Notes: generated by a model from the sequence alone, not told the origin. A DNA stretch of 64,000 nt from Poriferisodalis sp963663635 (GCA_963663635.2 CAXXMY010000002.1:62001-126000); one strand, 5' to 3'. Numbered from the stretch's first letter, positions 9,517 through 19,190 are shown. Made by a program: numbers and translations.

Positions 9517-9580
9517 TTAGCCACGCGAACCATTGGGCGCAGCGCCTGGCGTTAGCCACGCGAACCATTGGGCGCAGCGC
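9517..9580. repeat. Two-copy 29-bp direct repeat, 35-bp period
   Basis: The unit begins ttagccacgcgaaccattgg and ends gcgcagcgc; it occurs at 9517-9545 and 9552-9580. The link CTGGCG plus TTAG also occurs at the NUDIX stop (8231-8240), showing that the IS entered the first unit of a repeated tract just after that gene. Confidence 0.85.
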
Positions 9581-9820
9581 ATGGTCGTGACCAGGCGAGC
9601 CGCCACACAGAACGTCTAGCGCCGATCGGTCATCTGAACCGACTCCAGCGCGTGTTCTCGCGCCCGACGTCACGCGAAATTGCTCAAACCTCACTGTCAT
9701 TGATGGTGAATGAGGCCAATCCGTGACGAAAGGCGTCCCAAATTCATAGCCCTGCTGAACATGGAACCAAAAATGTGCTTCGCACGTTTCATTACAAAAC
9801 CGTTACAAGGAGGCTGCAAA

Positions 9821-12800
9821 ATGATTACAAAGAGGGCTACAGCAAGCAGGTTGCTCGTGGGTTCGAGCGCTCTGCTGCTGGTGCTCTTCCTGCCCCCACC
9901 GCCCGCTAGCGCGGCTGACAACGTAGCCCGGCAAGAGGTGGTCCCTACCGTCACGATCACGGCCGGAGCGGCTACTCACAACGAACCCGATGGCCCCATG
10001 AGCTTCACGCTCCACGCCAGCCCGGCGCCGGCCGCCGATCTCGAAGTGAAGCTCGACTCCCGGCAGACCGGGGTGGTGTTCGCCGACGCCATCGAACGTT
10101 CTTTCACCGAGACGATCCCCGCTGGCGAATCCTCACACGTCTTCGAATTCGTGGTCGTGAACGACCTCGTCGTCGAGCCCGAGGGCACCGTCACGATCAC
10201 CGTGGCCAACAGCGAATCGGACTACGACGCCGGCACACCCTCGCAAGCTGCGACGACGTTGGTCGACGACGACGTGCCGATCACAGTCTCCTGGGATTCT
10301 TCAACCGTGCACGTCAACGAGGACGCCGGCACGGTCACGGTTCCGTTCTTCATCCGGGTACACGACGGCAATCCGCCCGGGACCTTCACGAGCACCGACG
10401 GGGTCCATGAGGGCCCGGCGTTCCTGGTCACGACAGCACCGGTCACCGCAGATCCGACCACGGATTTCGCCTACCAATCCCGCTTCTATATATGGGACGT
10501 CGGTTCGTTCACCGTGGACGCCTCCGGTGATTACACGCTGACCGACGAGATCGAGATCGAGATCATCGACGACACCGACGACGAGCCTGGCGAGACGTTC
10601 GACTTGTATTTCGAGTCGCCCCTAGCGGAGCCGCTCCAAACCGGCGACACCGTGATCCCAACCGATCGCAAGACGATCGTCATCGCTGACGACGACGGAG
10701 TCAACAACCCACCCGAATTCACCGGCGTGACCGTGCAGGTCAGCATCGGCGAGGATGCAGCGGTCGGCAGACAGCTCGGAAGCACATTCGAGGCCACGGA
10801 CCCCGACGGTCACGCGGTGACATTCGGAGTGGTCGGTGACGACCTGCCGTTTGAGATGGACGCCGCGACGAGTGCGATCCAGATCACGACGGCGCTCGAC
10901 TTCGAAACTCAAGCTGAGTACACGTTCGCCGTCGCTGCCTCCGACGGCGTCGGCGGCTCGACTGAGACGACCGTCACCGTGAACGTCATCAACGTCGACG
11001 AACCCGGCGTGGTGGAGCTTGCGCCGATGGCCCCCGAAGCAGGCGCAATGGTCGAGGCGACCTTGTCCGACGTTGACGGGCCCGCCGATGACACGACATG
11101 GGAATGGTCCGAGAACGAAGCCCCAGACGGAGACTTCGACCCCATCGACGGCCAGACCGACGATCACTACATGCCGACCCCCGACGACGTCGGGATGTAC
11201 CTGCGGGCCACGGTGACCTACACCGACGGTGAAGGCGCTGACAAGAGCGCCGACGCGACAACGTCGGAGCCGGTAGTGGCCCGCCAGGGAGAAGGCGGCG
11301 ACCCCACGATCACCATCCTGTGGAGCGAGAACCCATTTCACGTCCGCGAGAGCGATGGGACCGTCGAGCTGCCGATCACCGTGCGAGTGGACGGCAATCA
11401 ACCGCCGAGCACGTACGCCATCGACGGAGTGGAGTACGAGGGCCGAGGATTCTTGGTGTCCACCAGGGCGGGAACAGCCCAGAGCCCAGGCGACTATTCG
11501 GCGCTCTCCGTGCATGTCCAGCTGCCCGTGGGAAGCTTCGAACTGCAGCCCTCCGGGTCATACGAGGCAAGCGGCGTGGTCTCGTTGACCATTCTCGACG
11601 ACGAGGACGTCGAGAAAGCAGAGAACCTTGAGATCGTCGCCGAATTCGCACCCGGCGATTTCGGCTTCACGTTGCCCTCGGATGAGCTGAGCATTGTGAT
11701 CGCCGACAACGACGGCGAGCCCCCGAATCCGCCACAGCCCCCGTGGCCGCCTCCGGACTACTGCCCGACGCATCCCGACACAGAGGCCGACATGTCGACG
11801 CCGCTCAGCGTTGAAGTGGGCGGCAGCGTGAGCGACGACTTTTGCGGCAAGGATGACGCCGACTGGGTGGCGGCGGATCTCGTGGCCGGGCAGACGTACC
11901 GCATCGAAGGCACCTTCACCTCGACTGACGGCAATCGCCCGATCTACATCGCCGGCATGTATGAACCCGACGGCGAACCGATCACTGGATCCCACTCGTT
12001 CGACGGCAATCCGTACGGCACGTCGAACACATCGGGCTACATCAACTTCCGGCCGACGCAGACCGGCACCCACTACATCGGGGTGGGCGACATGGGCTGG
12101 TACTACTTCCGGTACGCAACAGCGCCGCTCCGCTGGCGGGTCGAGGTCCACGAGGTGGATCTTCCGCGGGATGACGTGCCGAGCGTGCAACCGCTGACGT
12201 TCGAATTCAACAACTACGGGCAGTTCGTGGACGAATTTTTGGGCACCGTCAACACCCACGGCGACCGCGACACGTTCGCCATCGATGCCGAGGCTGGTCA
12301 CACCTACTTCATCCAGATGTACGAACGGAACCGCTCAGGCATCTTCAACTGCATCCACGGGATCGCTTCAGCGGAAACACCGAACGACCGCAGGCCGGGT
12401 AGGCGCGAATGCTGGGACAAGCCGGGTTGGAAGGTCAGCAGCTGGTTCTCGCCGGACACCAGTGGGCGCTACCTGATCACGATCGGCTCCGACAACGGCA
12501 CCGGTGACTACCGGTTGTCGGTTCGGGACACCAGCGCTGTGCCGCCAGGGGTGTGGGACACCCCACTGCCCGACGGCGACGTGCCTGCTGGCACGTCGAC
12601 AACCGGTGTCGTCTACGTAAACGATTCATGGGTGATCGGCACTGCCGTCCGAGGCGAGATCGACCTTGCCAGCGACAAGGACTGGTTCCGAGTCGAGCTC
12701 GAAGGTGGGCGCCGCTACCAGATCGACGTTCGGGGCGAGGGCAGCGGAGTGGGCACGCTGAGGGACCCCTACCTCTGGCTTCACGACGCCGACGGCCGGC

Positions 12801-12976
12801 GCATCCATTTCGCCGACGACGGCGGCGACTCGTACCTCGAGACTCGCCTCGTGATGGTCGCACCGACCACAGCGACCTACTTCATGCAGGTAGCCGGATC
12901 CCACTACGAGATCGGCACGTACGACCTGTCGGTACTGGACATGGAGGACCTGTACACGATTTATCGCCCTAGCTAG
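9821..12976 (+). CDS. Secreted Calx-beta/cadherin/PPC multidomain protein
   Basis: The ATG at 9821 follows a strong AAGGAGG at about 9806-9812. Residues 1 to about 31 form a signal peptide (SRLLVGSSALLLVLFL, then PPASA). After it come two Calx-beta modules (about 38-290), a cadherin-like module (about 300-395, ATDPDGHAVTFGV), an Ig-like module (about 396-485) with WEWSENEAPDGDFDPI and YLRATVTYTDGEGADKSA, a third Calx-beta (about 490-615), a Pro-rich hinge, and three or so bacterial PPC-type beta-sandwich modules (about 635-1045, ending KDWFRVELEGGRRYQIDV). These folds bind Ca2+ and mediate adhesion or stabilise exoproteins; no catalytic domain or anchor is visible, so it is probably released. 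Its Ig-like module is the one repeated in the giant protein at 36-45 kb. Its AT-richer leader (9690-9820) probably holds the promoter. Confidence 0.85.
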   Translation: MITKRATASRLLVGSSALLLVLFLPPPPASAADNVARQEVVPTVTITAGAATHNEPDGPMSFTLHASPAPAADLEVKLDSRQTGVVFADAIERSFTETIPAGESSHVFEFVVVNDLVVEPEGTVTITVANSESDYDAGTPSQAATTLVDDDVPITVSWDSSTVHVNEDAGTVTVPFFIRVHDGNPPGTFTSTDGVHEGPAFLVTTAPVTADPTTDFAYQSRFYIWDVGSFTVDASGDYTLTDEIEIEIIDDTDDEPGETFDLYFESPLAEPLQTGDTVIPTDRKTIVIADDDGVNNPPEFTGVTVQVSIGEDAAVGRQLGSTFEATDPDGHAVTFGVVGDDLPFEMDAATSAIQITTALDFETQAEYTFAVAASDGVGGSTETTVTVNVINVDEPGVVELAPMAPEAGAMVEATLSDVDGPADDTTWEWSENEAPDGDFDPIDGQTDDHYMPTPDDVGMYLRATVTYTDGEGADKSADATTSEPVVARQGEGGDPTITILWSENPFHVRESDGTVELPITVRVDGNQPPSTYAIDGVEYEGRGFLVSTRAGTAQSPGDYSALSVHVQLPVGSFELQPSGSYEASGVVSLTILDDEDVEKAENLEIVAEFAPGDFGFTLPSDELSIVIADNDGEPPNPPQPPWPPPDYCPTHPDTEADMSTPLSVEVGGSVSDDFCGKDDADWVAADLVAGQTYRIEGTFTSTDGNRPIYIAGMYEPDGEPITGSHSFDGNPYGTSNTSGYINFRPTQTGTHYIGVGDMGWYYFRYATAPLRWRVEVHEVDLPRDDVPSVQPLTFEFNNYGQFVDEFLGTVNTHGDRDTFAIDAEAGHTYFIQMYERNRSGIFNCIHGIASAETPNDRRPGRRECWDKPGWKVSSWFSPDTSGRYLITIGSDNGTGDYRLSVRDTSAVPPGVWDTPLPDGDVPAGTSTTGVVYVNDSWVIGTAVRGEIDLASDKDWFRVELEGGRRYQIDVRGEGSGVGTLRDPYLWLHDADGRRIHFADDGGDSYLETRLVMVAPTTATYFMQVAGSHYEIGTYDLSVLDMEDLYTIYRPS

Positions 12977-12984
12977 GCACCACC

Positions 12985-13030
12985 GGCGCCGATCCTGCGC
13001 TTGTAGTCCCCCAAGCGCAGGGTCGGCGCC
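12985..13030. terminator. Long stem-loop between convergent genes
   Basis: An 18-bp stem with one mismatch (ggcgccgatcctgcgctt at 12985-13002 against 13013-13030) encloses a 10-nt loop. It follows the adhesin stop by 8 bp and lies downstream of the convergent FAD oxidoreductase, so it can serve both. No T-tract follows. Confidence 0.75.
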
Positions 13031-13102
13031 CCTCCGCGTCAGTCGAGCGCCGGGCCAGCCGACAAATGGGCCAGCCGATTACTGGTTCAGCCGGTTACTG
13101 GT

Positions 13103-14419
13103 TCAGCCGAGCACCGACATCGACGAACCGTGGAGGTCGCGCCGGCGTGAGAACGTGCCCATGTCGATGTCGAAGCCGGTGTGCTTGCCGGTCACCACGA
13201 CAGGCTCGGCGTCGTGGTCGTGGCCGGCTTCGACAGCGCCGATCAGCTCGGCCATGCAGTGCCCGGCTACCGCAGCGTTCTTGAATTGGTTGCCGCTCGT
13301 GCCAATGGCCACATAGAAGCCATTGAGCGAGGTGCGGTCGTAGATGGGGATCCAGTCGTCCGTCACGTCGTACACCCCGACGATGCCCTTCGGCTGGCGG
13401 GGCAGGCCCAGTTCAGGCATGCGACGGGCCAGCCGCAGCACATGGGTTTCCCACTGCTCCCGGGTGAGGTTCCGCGAGCAACCGTCGATCTCGTCGGTGC
13501 CGAGCCACTCCAAGTCGGTCGCGTCCAGCTCAAGCGAGCCGATGAGCATGTTGTTGCCCACTTCGGGCCGCACGTAGCAGCCGCAGTCGTCGTCGCCCAT
13601 CACCACGCCGTCGTGCTCGAAGTCCACGCCCGGCGGCGGGGGCACGTGGTACACCTCTTTTCGCAGCGGGCGCGTCGAGATCGACATGTCGCCAAGCACG
13701 CCGGCCAGCCGGTTGATTGCGCTGCTGTGGGGGCCGGCGACATTCACCACCACCGGTGCCGCCAACACAGTGCCGTCGGCCAGCACTACGCCCTCGGCGC
13801 GGCCCGAGCCGGCAATGCCGGCAACGGTCACACCGAATCGGAACTCGGCGCCTGCTGCCTCGGCGGCCAGCCGCAAGTTGTGGGCAGCGAGCTGTGGATC
13901 GCCCACGTACCCGCCTTCGGGGCACCACAGCGCGCCTCGCAGCTGCGAGGTCGGCTCGGACCAGAAATCGGGGTCGGCAAGCTGGCGAGGCGGGCCGAAT
14001 CGAGACAGGTCGAGCGGTCCGAGCCGGGCGACGGTCTCGTCGCAATCCCAGATCTCGTAAGGACCGCCGAGTGCGTCGAAATGCGGCACCGGCAACAGGT
14101 GATGGGGGGCGCCGCTGATCAACGTCACCATCCCGCACTTCGTGAACGTGGCGTAGCCGGCTTCGTCACACCGCCCGATGTGCTGCGGCCATCGCAGCCA
14201 GTACTGCAGCCCTTCGTATGCCATCGCGACGCCGGCACGGGTCGAGTAGGTGAATCGCACGATGGCTGACGAGGCGCTGGTAGAGCCCTGGCCTGCGCCA
14301 GGGTTGCGGTCGACGCCGAGAACTCGCCAACCGCGTCGCGCCATCTCGCAGGCGATCGAAGTGCCGATGACGCCCGCTCCGATGACGACGGCGTCGTAGC
14401 TCTGCGCGCTCGGGCTCAA
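13103..14419 (-). CDS. FAD-dependent oxidoreductase, DAO/glycine-oxidase family
   Basis: The protein of about 438 residues opens with a Rossmann dinucleotide motif YDAVVIGAGVIGTSIACEMA and the second strand VLGVDRNPGAGQGSTSAS typical of DAO-family flavoenzymes (sarcosine, glycine, D-amino acid or glycerol-3-phosphate dehydrogenases). A C-terminal DAO signature (YDRTSLNGFYVAIGTSGNQFKN) closes the FAD site. The TTG at 14417-14419 was chosen because GAAAGG precedes it at proper spacing and the upstream M24 gene ends at 14430; an earlier in-frame TTG at 14455 would overlap that gene. The two genes form an operon (10-bp gap), suggesting linked catabolism of an N-methylated or peptide-derived amine. 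Exact substrate unknown. Confidence 0.85.
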   Translation of the reverse strand: MSPSAQSYDAVVIGAGVIGTSIACEMARRGWRVLGVDRNPGAGQGSTSASSAIVRFTYSTRAGVAMAYEGLQYWLRWPQHIGRCDEAGYATFTKCGMVTLISGAPHHLLPVPHFDALGGPYEIWDCDETVARLGPLDLSRFGPPRQLADPDFWSEPTSQLRGALWCPEGGYVGDPQLAAHNLRLAAEAAGAEFRFGVTVAGIAGSGRAEGVVLADGTVLAAPVVVNVAGPHSSAINRLAGVLGDMSISTRPLRKEVYHVPPPPGVDFEHDGVVMGDDDCGCYVRPEVGNNMLIGSLELDATDLEWLGTDEIDGCSRNLTREQWETHVLRLARRMPELGLPRQPKGIVGVYDVTDDWIPIYDRTSLNGFYVAIGTSGNQFKNAAVAGHCMAELIGAVEAGHDHDAEPVVVTGKHTGFDIDMGTFSRRRDLHGSSMSVLG

Positions 14420-14429
14420 CGCTGGCCTT

Positions 14430-15902
14430 TCAGCCGATGCGTATCGGCTTGGCAATCGCGGCAGTCAGCACTTCAGGATCGCCATCGGTGACCAGCACGT
14501 CGTCCTCGATGCGGATTCCGCCGAATCCGCGTAACTCGTCAACCCGCTCCCACACCACGCTCTCGGCGAATTTCTCCCGCCGAGCCGGGTCGCCCAGCAA
14601 CGCATCGATGAAGTAGACGCCCGGCTCGACGGTCGTGACCATGCCGGGTTCGAGACCCCGGTCCGTGCGCAGGTACCGCAATTGCGGATCTTCGCTGCGT
14701 TCGTGACCGGGCGGGAAACCGCTGGCGTCATGCACGGACAGGCCGAGCAGGTGGCCGAGCCCGTGTGGAAAGAACAGTGCAACCGCGCCCGATGTCACCA
14801 GATCAGCTGCGTCGCCGCGCATCAGGTCCATCTCGACGAGGCCGGCGCCCAGGATGCGCGCAGCCGCTAGGTGCACCTCGCGCCACTGCACGCCCGGCCG
14901 GCACATGTCGATGGTCTGCTGCTGCGCGTTGAGCACGAGATCCCACAAGAAGCATTGCTCGTCGGTGGGTTCGGCGCCCACGACCATCGTGCGTGTCACA
15001 TCGCTGGCGTACCCGCCGTACTGCGCTCCGGCGTCGATGAGCAACAGGTCGCCGGGCTCGACGGTTCGTGTCGCTGGGCGCAGAGGATCGTCACCCGCAT
15101 AGACGTAGTGCAAGTAGGCGCCGTGGGGGCCCGAGGCGACGATGCTGTCATACGCCACCCGAGGCGCACCCGCTGCGTAGAACTGCGCTTCCATGCCGAT
15201 TTGGATCTCGCGCTCAGTCATGCCCACCGCAGCGTGCTCGAAGACCCACGCGTAGCCGGCCGCGCTGGCCGCAGCGGCGATCCGGATGTCGTCAACTTCG
15301 GCGGCGTCCTTCACCATCCGCTCGAGTGCGACGCTCGCGCTCAATCGCAGCACCCGGGCCGCAGGCGTCTCGTCGACTGGCACGTCGACTGGCTCGTCGA
15401 CCTGGGGCTGGTCGCCCGATGCGTCTGTGAGTTCCGGAGCGGATGCCGCCCCGGAATTCGGCTCGACGTCAGATGCTCCGGCTGGAGCTTCGCCAGACGT
15501 GCCGGAGGCGTCACACTCGGCCACGGGGTCCTGCACCATGTCGATGCCGGCACCCAGCTCGATGACGGTTCGGTCGCTCCGCTCGGCCAGCCAACCGTCC
15601 AACTCGGGGAGCGGCAGACCGACTTCGACCGGCGGCTGCTCCCAGACAAGCCGCTCTGGAGTGAACCGTGGCCCGAACAGCTCCCAGCTGTCAGTGACCG
15701 CGTCGTAGGCCAGCGTTGTACCGGGCGAGCCCACGGCGCTCAGGTATGACACGTCGGGATGTGGCAGGAAGGCGAAGAACTGATCGGTGCCCCGCCAGCT
15801 CGCCGGCTCGCCGGCCCGCAGCAGGACGACTTCATCGTTCAATTCCCAACGGCGGGCCACCCGCTCGCGCCGTGCCTCCAGTACCTCCGCAGAAGGCTTC
15901 AC
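14430..15902 (-). CDS. M24-family metallopeptidase (Xaa-Pro aminopeptidase-like)
   Basis: From GTG 15900-15902 the protein is 490 residues. An N-terminal creatinase-like domain (LPHPDVSYLSAVGSP) is joined to a pita-bread catalytic domain with all five metal ligands visible: DAGAQYGGYASDVTRT (two Asp), FFPHGLGHLLGLSVHD (His), VTTVEPGVYFID (Glu) and FGGIRIEDDVLVT (Glu). Aminopeptidase P enzymes of this type remove N-terminal residues preceding proline and usually use Mn2+. Between the domains is an unusual acidic, Pro/Ala/Asp-rich insertion (EPNSGAASAPELTDASGDQP onward, about 50 residues) that looks like a flexible linker. The gene is first in an operon with the FAD oxidoreductase and divergent from the carboxyltransferase gene (103-bp gap). 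Confidence 0.88.
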   Translation of the reverse strand: MKPSAEVLEARRERVARRWELNDEVVLLRAGEPASWRGTDQFFAFLPHPDVSYLSAVGSPGTTLAYDAVTDSWELFGPRFTPERLVWEQPPVEVGLPLPELDGWLAERSDRTVIELGAGIDMVQDPVAECDASGTSGEAPAGASDVEPNSGAASAPELTDASGDQPQVDEPVDVPVDETPAARVLRLSASVALERMVKDAAEVDDIRIAAAASAAGYAWVFEHAAVGMTEREIQIGMEAQFYAAGAPRVAYDSIVASGPHGAYLHYVYAGDDPLRPATRTVEPGDLLLIDAGAQYGGYASDVTRTMVVGAEPTDEQCFLWDLVLNAQQQTIDMCRPGVQWREVHLAAARILGAGLVEMDLMRGDAADLVTSGAVALFFPHGLGHLLGLSVHDASGFPPGHERSEDPQLRYLRTDRGLEPGMVTTVEPGVYFIDALLGDPARREKFAESVVWERVDELRGFGGIRIEDDVLVTDGDPEVLTAAIAKPIRIG

Positions 15903-16005
15903 GCGGCGCACCCTAACGCCTGCACACGAGTGCCGACTCGGGTCAATGATCGCGCAGGATCGGTCGTGTGACGGTGCGCTGCCCGACGACCTAGGTTCTG
16001 CCAGC

Positions 16006-17562
16006 GTGACCGTTTCGACTCCCCCACCAGCAGCTGGCGAACCCGGCGACGACGAGATCCCGCCGCTGCTCGCGAAGGCTGAAAGCGCTCGGCAGGACAC
16101 GCTCGACGATGCCCGCCCCGTGGCGATCAACCGCCAGCATTCCCGAGGTCGCTGGTCGGCCCGAGAGCGCATCTCTGCACTCTTCGACCCCGGCACGTTC
16201 GTCGAATACGGCCAGCTTGCGCAGCCTCAGCGAAGGTCGCTCGGCGATGCCCCGGCCGACGGGCTCGTGATGGGCGTGGGCCTCGTCGACGGCGTCTCGG
16301 TGTGCGCTTTCACCTACGACTACACCGTCATGGGCGGCAGCCAGAGTCCCCAAAACCACCGCAAGATGGACCGGATGATGCAGGTGGCCGAGCGGAATCG
16401 CTGGCCGCTGGTGTTCTGGTCTGAAGGCGGCGGCGCCCGTGCCAGCGAGCTCCACTACGACGGCGGAATGGTGACCACATTCGTGCAGCTTGCCCGCCTG
16501 TCGGGGCTGATACCGATCGTCACAATCCTGTCGGGGCCCAGCTTCGCTGGCCAAGCCAACATCGCCGGGATGTCCGATGTCGTCATCGCCACCAAGGACT
16601 CCACGCTGGGGCTGTCGGGGCCGCCGTTGGTGATGTCCGCGACCGGCGAGCTGCTCACGCCCGAAGAACTGGGACCGATGTCGATGCATGAGCGCATCGG
16701 AACCGTCGAGCTCGTGGTCCCCGATGAAGCCGAAGCACTCGACGCTGCACGGCGGTACCTGTCGTACTTCACCGACATTGCTGCACCATCGGCGGCGACC
16801 GCACCCGACCAGACGCCGCTGCGCACGATGGTGCCCGAGAACCCCCGACGCGCCTACGACGTGCGCAAGATCGTGGCGACGCTGGCCGACGAGGGTTCGG
16901 TGATGGAGCTGCGGCCGACGTTCGGTCGCTGCTTGTCGACGTCGTTGTGCCGCATCGAAGGACACGTCGTGGGCGTGCTCGCGAATAATCCGATGTTCGG
17001 TGCCGGCGCCATCGACGCGGAGGGCTCGGCGAAATTCTCTCGCCACGTCGAGCTGTGCAACGCCTACGACATCCCGCTGCTGTTCCTGTGCGACACGCCC
17101 GGCTTCATGATCGGGACCGCAGCAGAGGCAACCGCATTGGTTCGCCACAGCGCGCGGACGCTGATGGCGCTGAGCGCCGCAGATGTGCCGATGCTGACCG
17201 TGATCCTGCGCAAGGCGTACGGGCTGGGGTACTACGCGATGGGTTCCGATGCGCTGGCACCCGACATCATCGTGGGCTGGCCGACAGCCGAGTTCGGCGG
17301 CATGGGTCTCGAAGGCGCAGTGAACATCGTGCACCGGGACGAGCTCGAAGACGCAGCCGACGACGCCGAGCGGAAAGAGATCCGTGCGCTCCGGGTGGCG
17401 GAGTGGAAGGAGCGCAACACCGGATTGGAGTTCGCCCGTGCGTTCCTGCTCGACGACATCATCGACCCCGCCCACACACGCAGCATGGTCGCGAAGGTGT
17501 TGGCAACCTTGCCGCCACGCCCGCCCCGCGACGGCCGCAAGCATCCGATTGATCCCTGGTGA
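16006..17562 (+). CDS. Acyl-CoA carboxylase carboxyltransferase (beta) subunit
   Basis: The 518-residue protein has the crotonase-fold architecture of AccD5/PccB/MccB. The N-terminal half shows WSARERISALFDPGTFVEYG, TYDYTVMGGSQSPQN and WSEGGGARASE; the C-terminal half shows LCDTPGFMIGTAAEA and LRKAYGLGYYAMGSDA, which form the biotin and acyl-CoA pockets. It transfers carboxyl from carboxybiotin to an acyl-CoA (acetyl, propionyl or methylcrotonyl; not distinguishable here). It needs a biotin carboxylase/BCCP partner, which is not in the window, so that must be encoded elsewhere. The GTG at 16006 was chosen as the first start after the divergent promoter region; ATG 15946 is an alternative. Ends 30 bp before the convergent transglutaminase stop. 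Confidence 0.9.
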   Translation: MTVSTPPPAAGEPGDDEIPPLLAKAESARQDTLDDARPVAINRQHSRGRWSARERISALFDPGTFVEYGQLAQPQRRSLGDAPADGLVMGVGLVDGVSVCAFTYDYTVMGGSQSPQNHRKMDRMMQVAERNRWPLVFWSEGGGARASELHYDGGMVTTFVQLARLSGLIPIVTILSGPSFAGQANIAGMSDVVIATKDSTLGLSGPPLVMSATGELLTPEELGPMSMHERIGTVELVVPDEAEALDAARRYLSYFTDIAAPSAATAPDQTPLRTMVPENPRRAYDVRKIVATLADEGSVMELRPTFGRCLSTSLCRIEGHVVGVLANNPMFGAGAIDAEGSAKFSRHVELCNAYDIPLLFLCDTPGFMIGTAAEATALVRHSARTLMALSAADVPMLTVILRKAYGLGYYAMGSDALAPDIIVGWPTAEFGGMGLEGAVNIVHRDELEDAADDAERKEIRALRVAEWKERNTGLEFARAFLLDDIIDPAHTRSMVAKVLATLPPRPPRDGRKHPIDPW

Positions 17563-17592
17563 CGCGCTGATCACGCGACTTCACAGCGCGCG

Positions 17593-18711
17593 CTACTGCT
17601 GCTGTTGCTGCTGCTGGTCGCCTTGGTGGGCCGAGGGCGGCGCCATGCCGGCCGCAGAGCTCCGAGCGATACGAGTTTGACGCCGAATCGGCTCGGTGAC
17701 CATCGAGGACGGCGCCGTCGGCTGGGCAATGATGACCTCGGCGTCCACCTTTGCCTCGGCTACGCCGTTGAAGACGCCGCGCACCGGCGGGACGTCGTTG
17801 TAGTCACGACCGTGGCCGATCACTACGTGGCGCTCACCGACGGTCCCGCCGTTGGTCGGGTCGAGCGCGTACCAGCCGAATCCGGGCACGGCGGCCTCGA
17901 TCCAGGCATGCGTCTGTACCGAGACGGCCCTCGGAGCCGTGCCAGCGCGCTCCGCTCCGAACATGTCCTCGCCGGCTCCGCCCTGACTGTCATGCGGGCC
18001 GATGCCGGAACTGCTCCGATCGTCGGAGCCATCTCCAGGATCCATGTCGCTCCCGTCGCCGGCAGCGTCCGGATCAGTCTCGGGGAGCCTGGTCTCGTCG
18101 AGCGCGAACAGGTAGCCCGACACGTAGCGGGCCGGGATGCCGACGCAGCGCAGCATTCCCACGGCCAGGTGGGCGAAGTCCTGACAGACGCCGCGGCCGC
18201 CGTCGACCAGTTCTTCGAGCGTCACCCCGATCGACGTCGAGCCGCGCTCGTAGGCGAGCACGGTCGGCACCGCCCGCACGACGGCAAGCACATGTTCGCT
18301 GACGTCATCGGGAGCCAAGCGCACAGCCCACGACGCCACCTCGTCGATGAGATCACCCCATTGCACATGCCGCGAGGGCGCCAGGTACTCAATTTGCTGG
18401 TTCACGAAGCGCTGATCGCTCAGACGCTCGCAGCTCACCGGCCCGGGTGTGACCTCGATCGGCGTCGTCTCCACCGACGCCTCTGCGACCACCAGCAGTT
18501 CATCGTGCGGCGCACGCACGCCCAGGTGGTCGACGGTCGTGCCGAAGTAATCGCGGGTCTGCAGCACACGAGTCGCCGGCGTCGTGGTCAGCCGGTACGA
18601 CATCACCTGCTGTCGTGCGTAATCGCGGGGGCGTACGCGGATCTCGTTCTGCGACTCCGAGACTGGCCGCTCGTATTGGAAGTGCAACCGGTACGCGATG
18701 TCGAGCCTCAT
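17593..18711 (-). CDS. Transglutaminase-like protein (Rv2409c type)
   Basis: The 372-residue protein starts MRLDIAYRLHFQYERPVSES, the bacterial transglutaminase N-terminal domain, and has a full papain-like triad: Cys in GRGVCQDFAHL, His in TQTHAWIEA and Asp in YALDPTNGG. Between Cys and His lies a species-specific acidic insertion (about DPDAAGDGSDMDPGDGSDD). The C-terminus ends in a run of seven glutamines encoded by CAG/CAA repeats. Its ATG overlaps the stop of the alpha-E gene by ATGA, so it is the third gene of an operon with alpha-E and ATP-grasp genes, the arrangement seen in Mycobacterium Rv2411c-Rv2410c-Rv2409c. The biochemical role of this widespread triad is not established. Because the two upstream genes are damaged, expression of this one may depend on transcription across the IS630 element. 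Confidence 0.88.
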   Translation of the reverse strand: MRLDIAYRLHFQYERPVSESQNEIRVRPRDYARQQVMSYRLTTTPATRVLQTRDYFGTTVDHLGVRAPHDELLVVAEASVETTPIEVTPGPVSCERLSDQRFVNQQIEYLAPSRHVQWGDLIDEVASWAVRLAPDDVSEHVLAVVRAVPTVLAYERGSTSIGVTLEELVDGGRGVCQDFAHLAVGMLRCVGIPARYVSGYLFALDETRLPETDPDAAGDGSDMDPGDGSDDRSSSGIGPHDSQGGAGEDMFGAERAGTAPRAVSVQTHAWIEAAVPGFGWYALDPTNGGTVGERHVVIGHGRDYNDVPPVRGVFNGVAEAKVDAEVIIAQPTAPSSMVTEPIRRQTRIARSSAAGMAPPSAHQGDQQQQQQQ

Positions 18712-19190
18712 GACCCGATGTCCTGGGGCTTCGGATCCTGAGGCTTCGGGTCCTGCTGGGTCGGCGAGTGCGGCGCACCCTGGCCGGGGCGGACGAATTG
18801 GGAATGCACTTGTGCCAAGCCCGAACCGGCAACTGTGCTGGCGTGCACATCGAGCGCGAGCGTCGCCAGCGCCGTGCCCAGCTCGGAAAGCTCGGCTTCG
18901 GGTTTGTTCGCCAGCGCCGCGTCCAGCTCGCCGTATTCGAGGTGCGCTCGCAGGGCGCCGGCCCGCCGCCGCGGTGTCGCAACCGCACCGGCCGCCGCCG
19001 CTAGATCGTCGAGGCGCTGCTCCACCCGTCCGAGGCACCACAGCACCGAGCGCGGCAGGGTCTCGTGCTGCAGCAGGAATCTCGCCACCGCATCCCAGCT
19101 CGGCGAGTGGCCGATCTCACGGCGGGCCGCCTGCAGCGAATGGGTGAAAGCCAGCAGCCGGTTGCCGTCGAACACGTCGCTGCCGGTCCC
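18708..19190 (-). pseudogene. Alpha-E domain protein, 3' part separated by IS630
   Basis: This is the downstream half of the alpha-E (DUF403) gene cut by the IS630 element. It encodes VFDGNRLLAFTHSLQAARRE, LPRSVLWCLGRVEQRL and a Pro/Gln-rich tail ending KPQDIGS. Removing 19193-20553 plus one TA joins LLKSG to LGTGSDVFDGNRLL without a frame change, so the gene was intact before the insertion. The longest remaining open stretch runs from 19175. The TGA stop overlaps the transglutaminase ATG. Confidence 0.9.

Noticed and set aside
9517..9580. Possible CRISPR-like repeat
   Set aside because: Only two units with a 6-bp link, no spacers of normal length and no cas genes.
13074..13105. 16-bp tandem duplication (ttactggttcagccg type) at the FAD oxidoreductase stop
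   Set aside because: Too short and isolated to assign a role; it does not alter the gene apart from lying at its stop.
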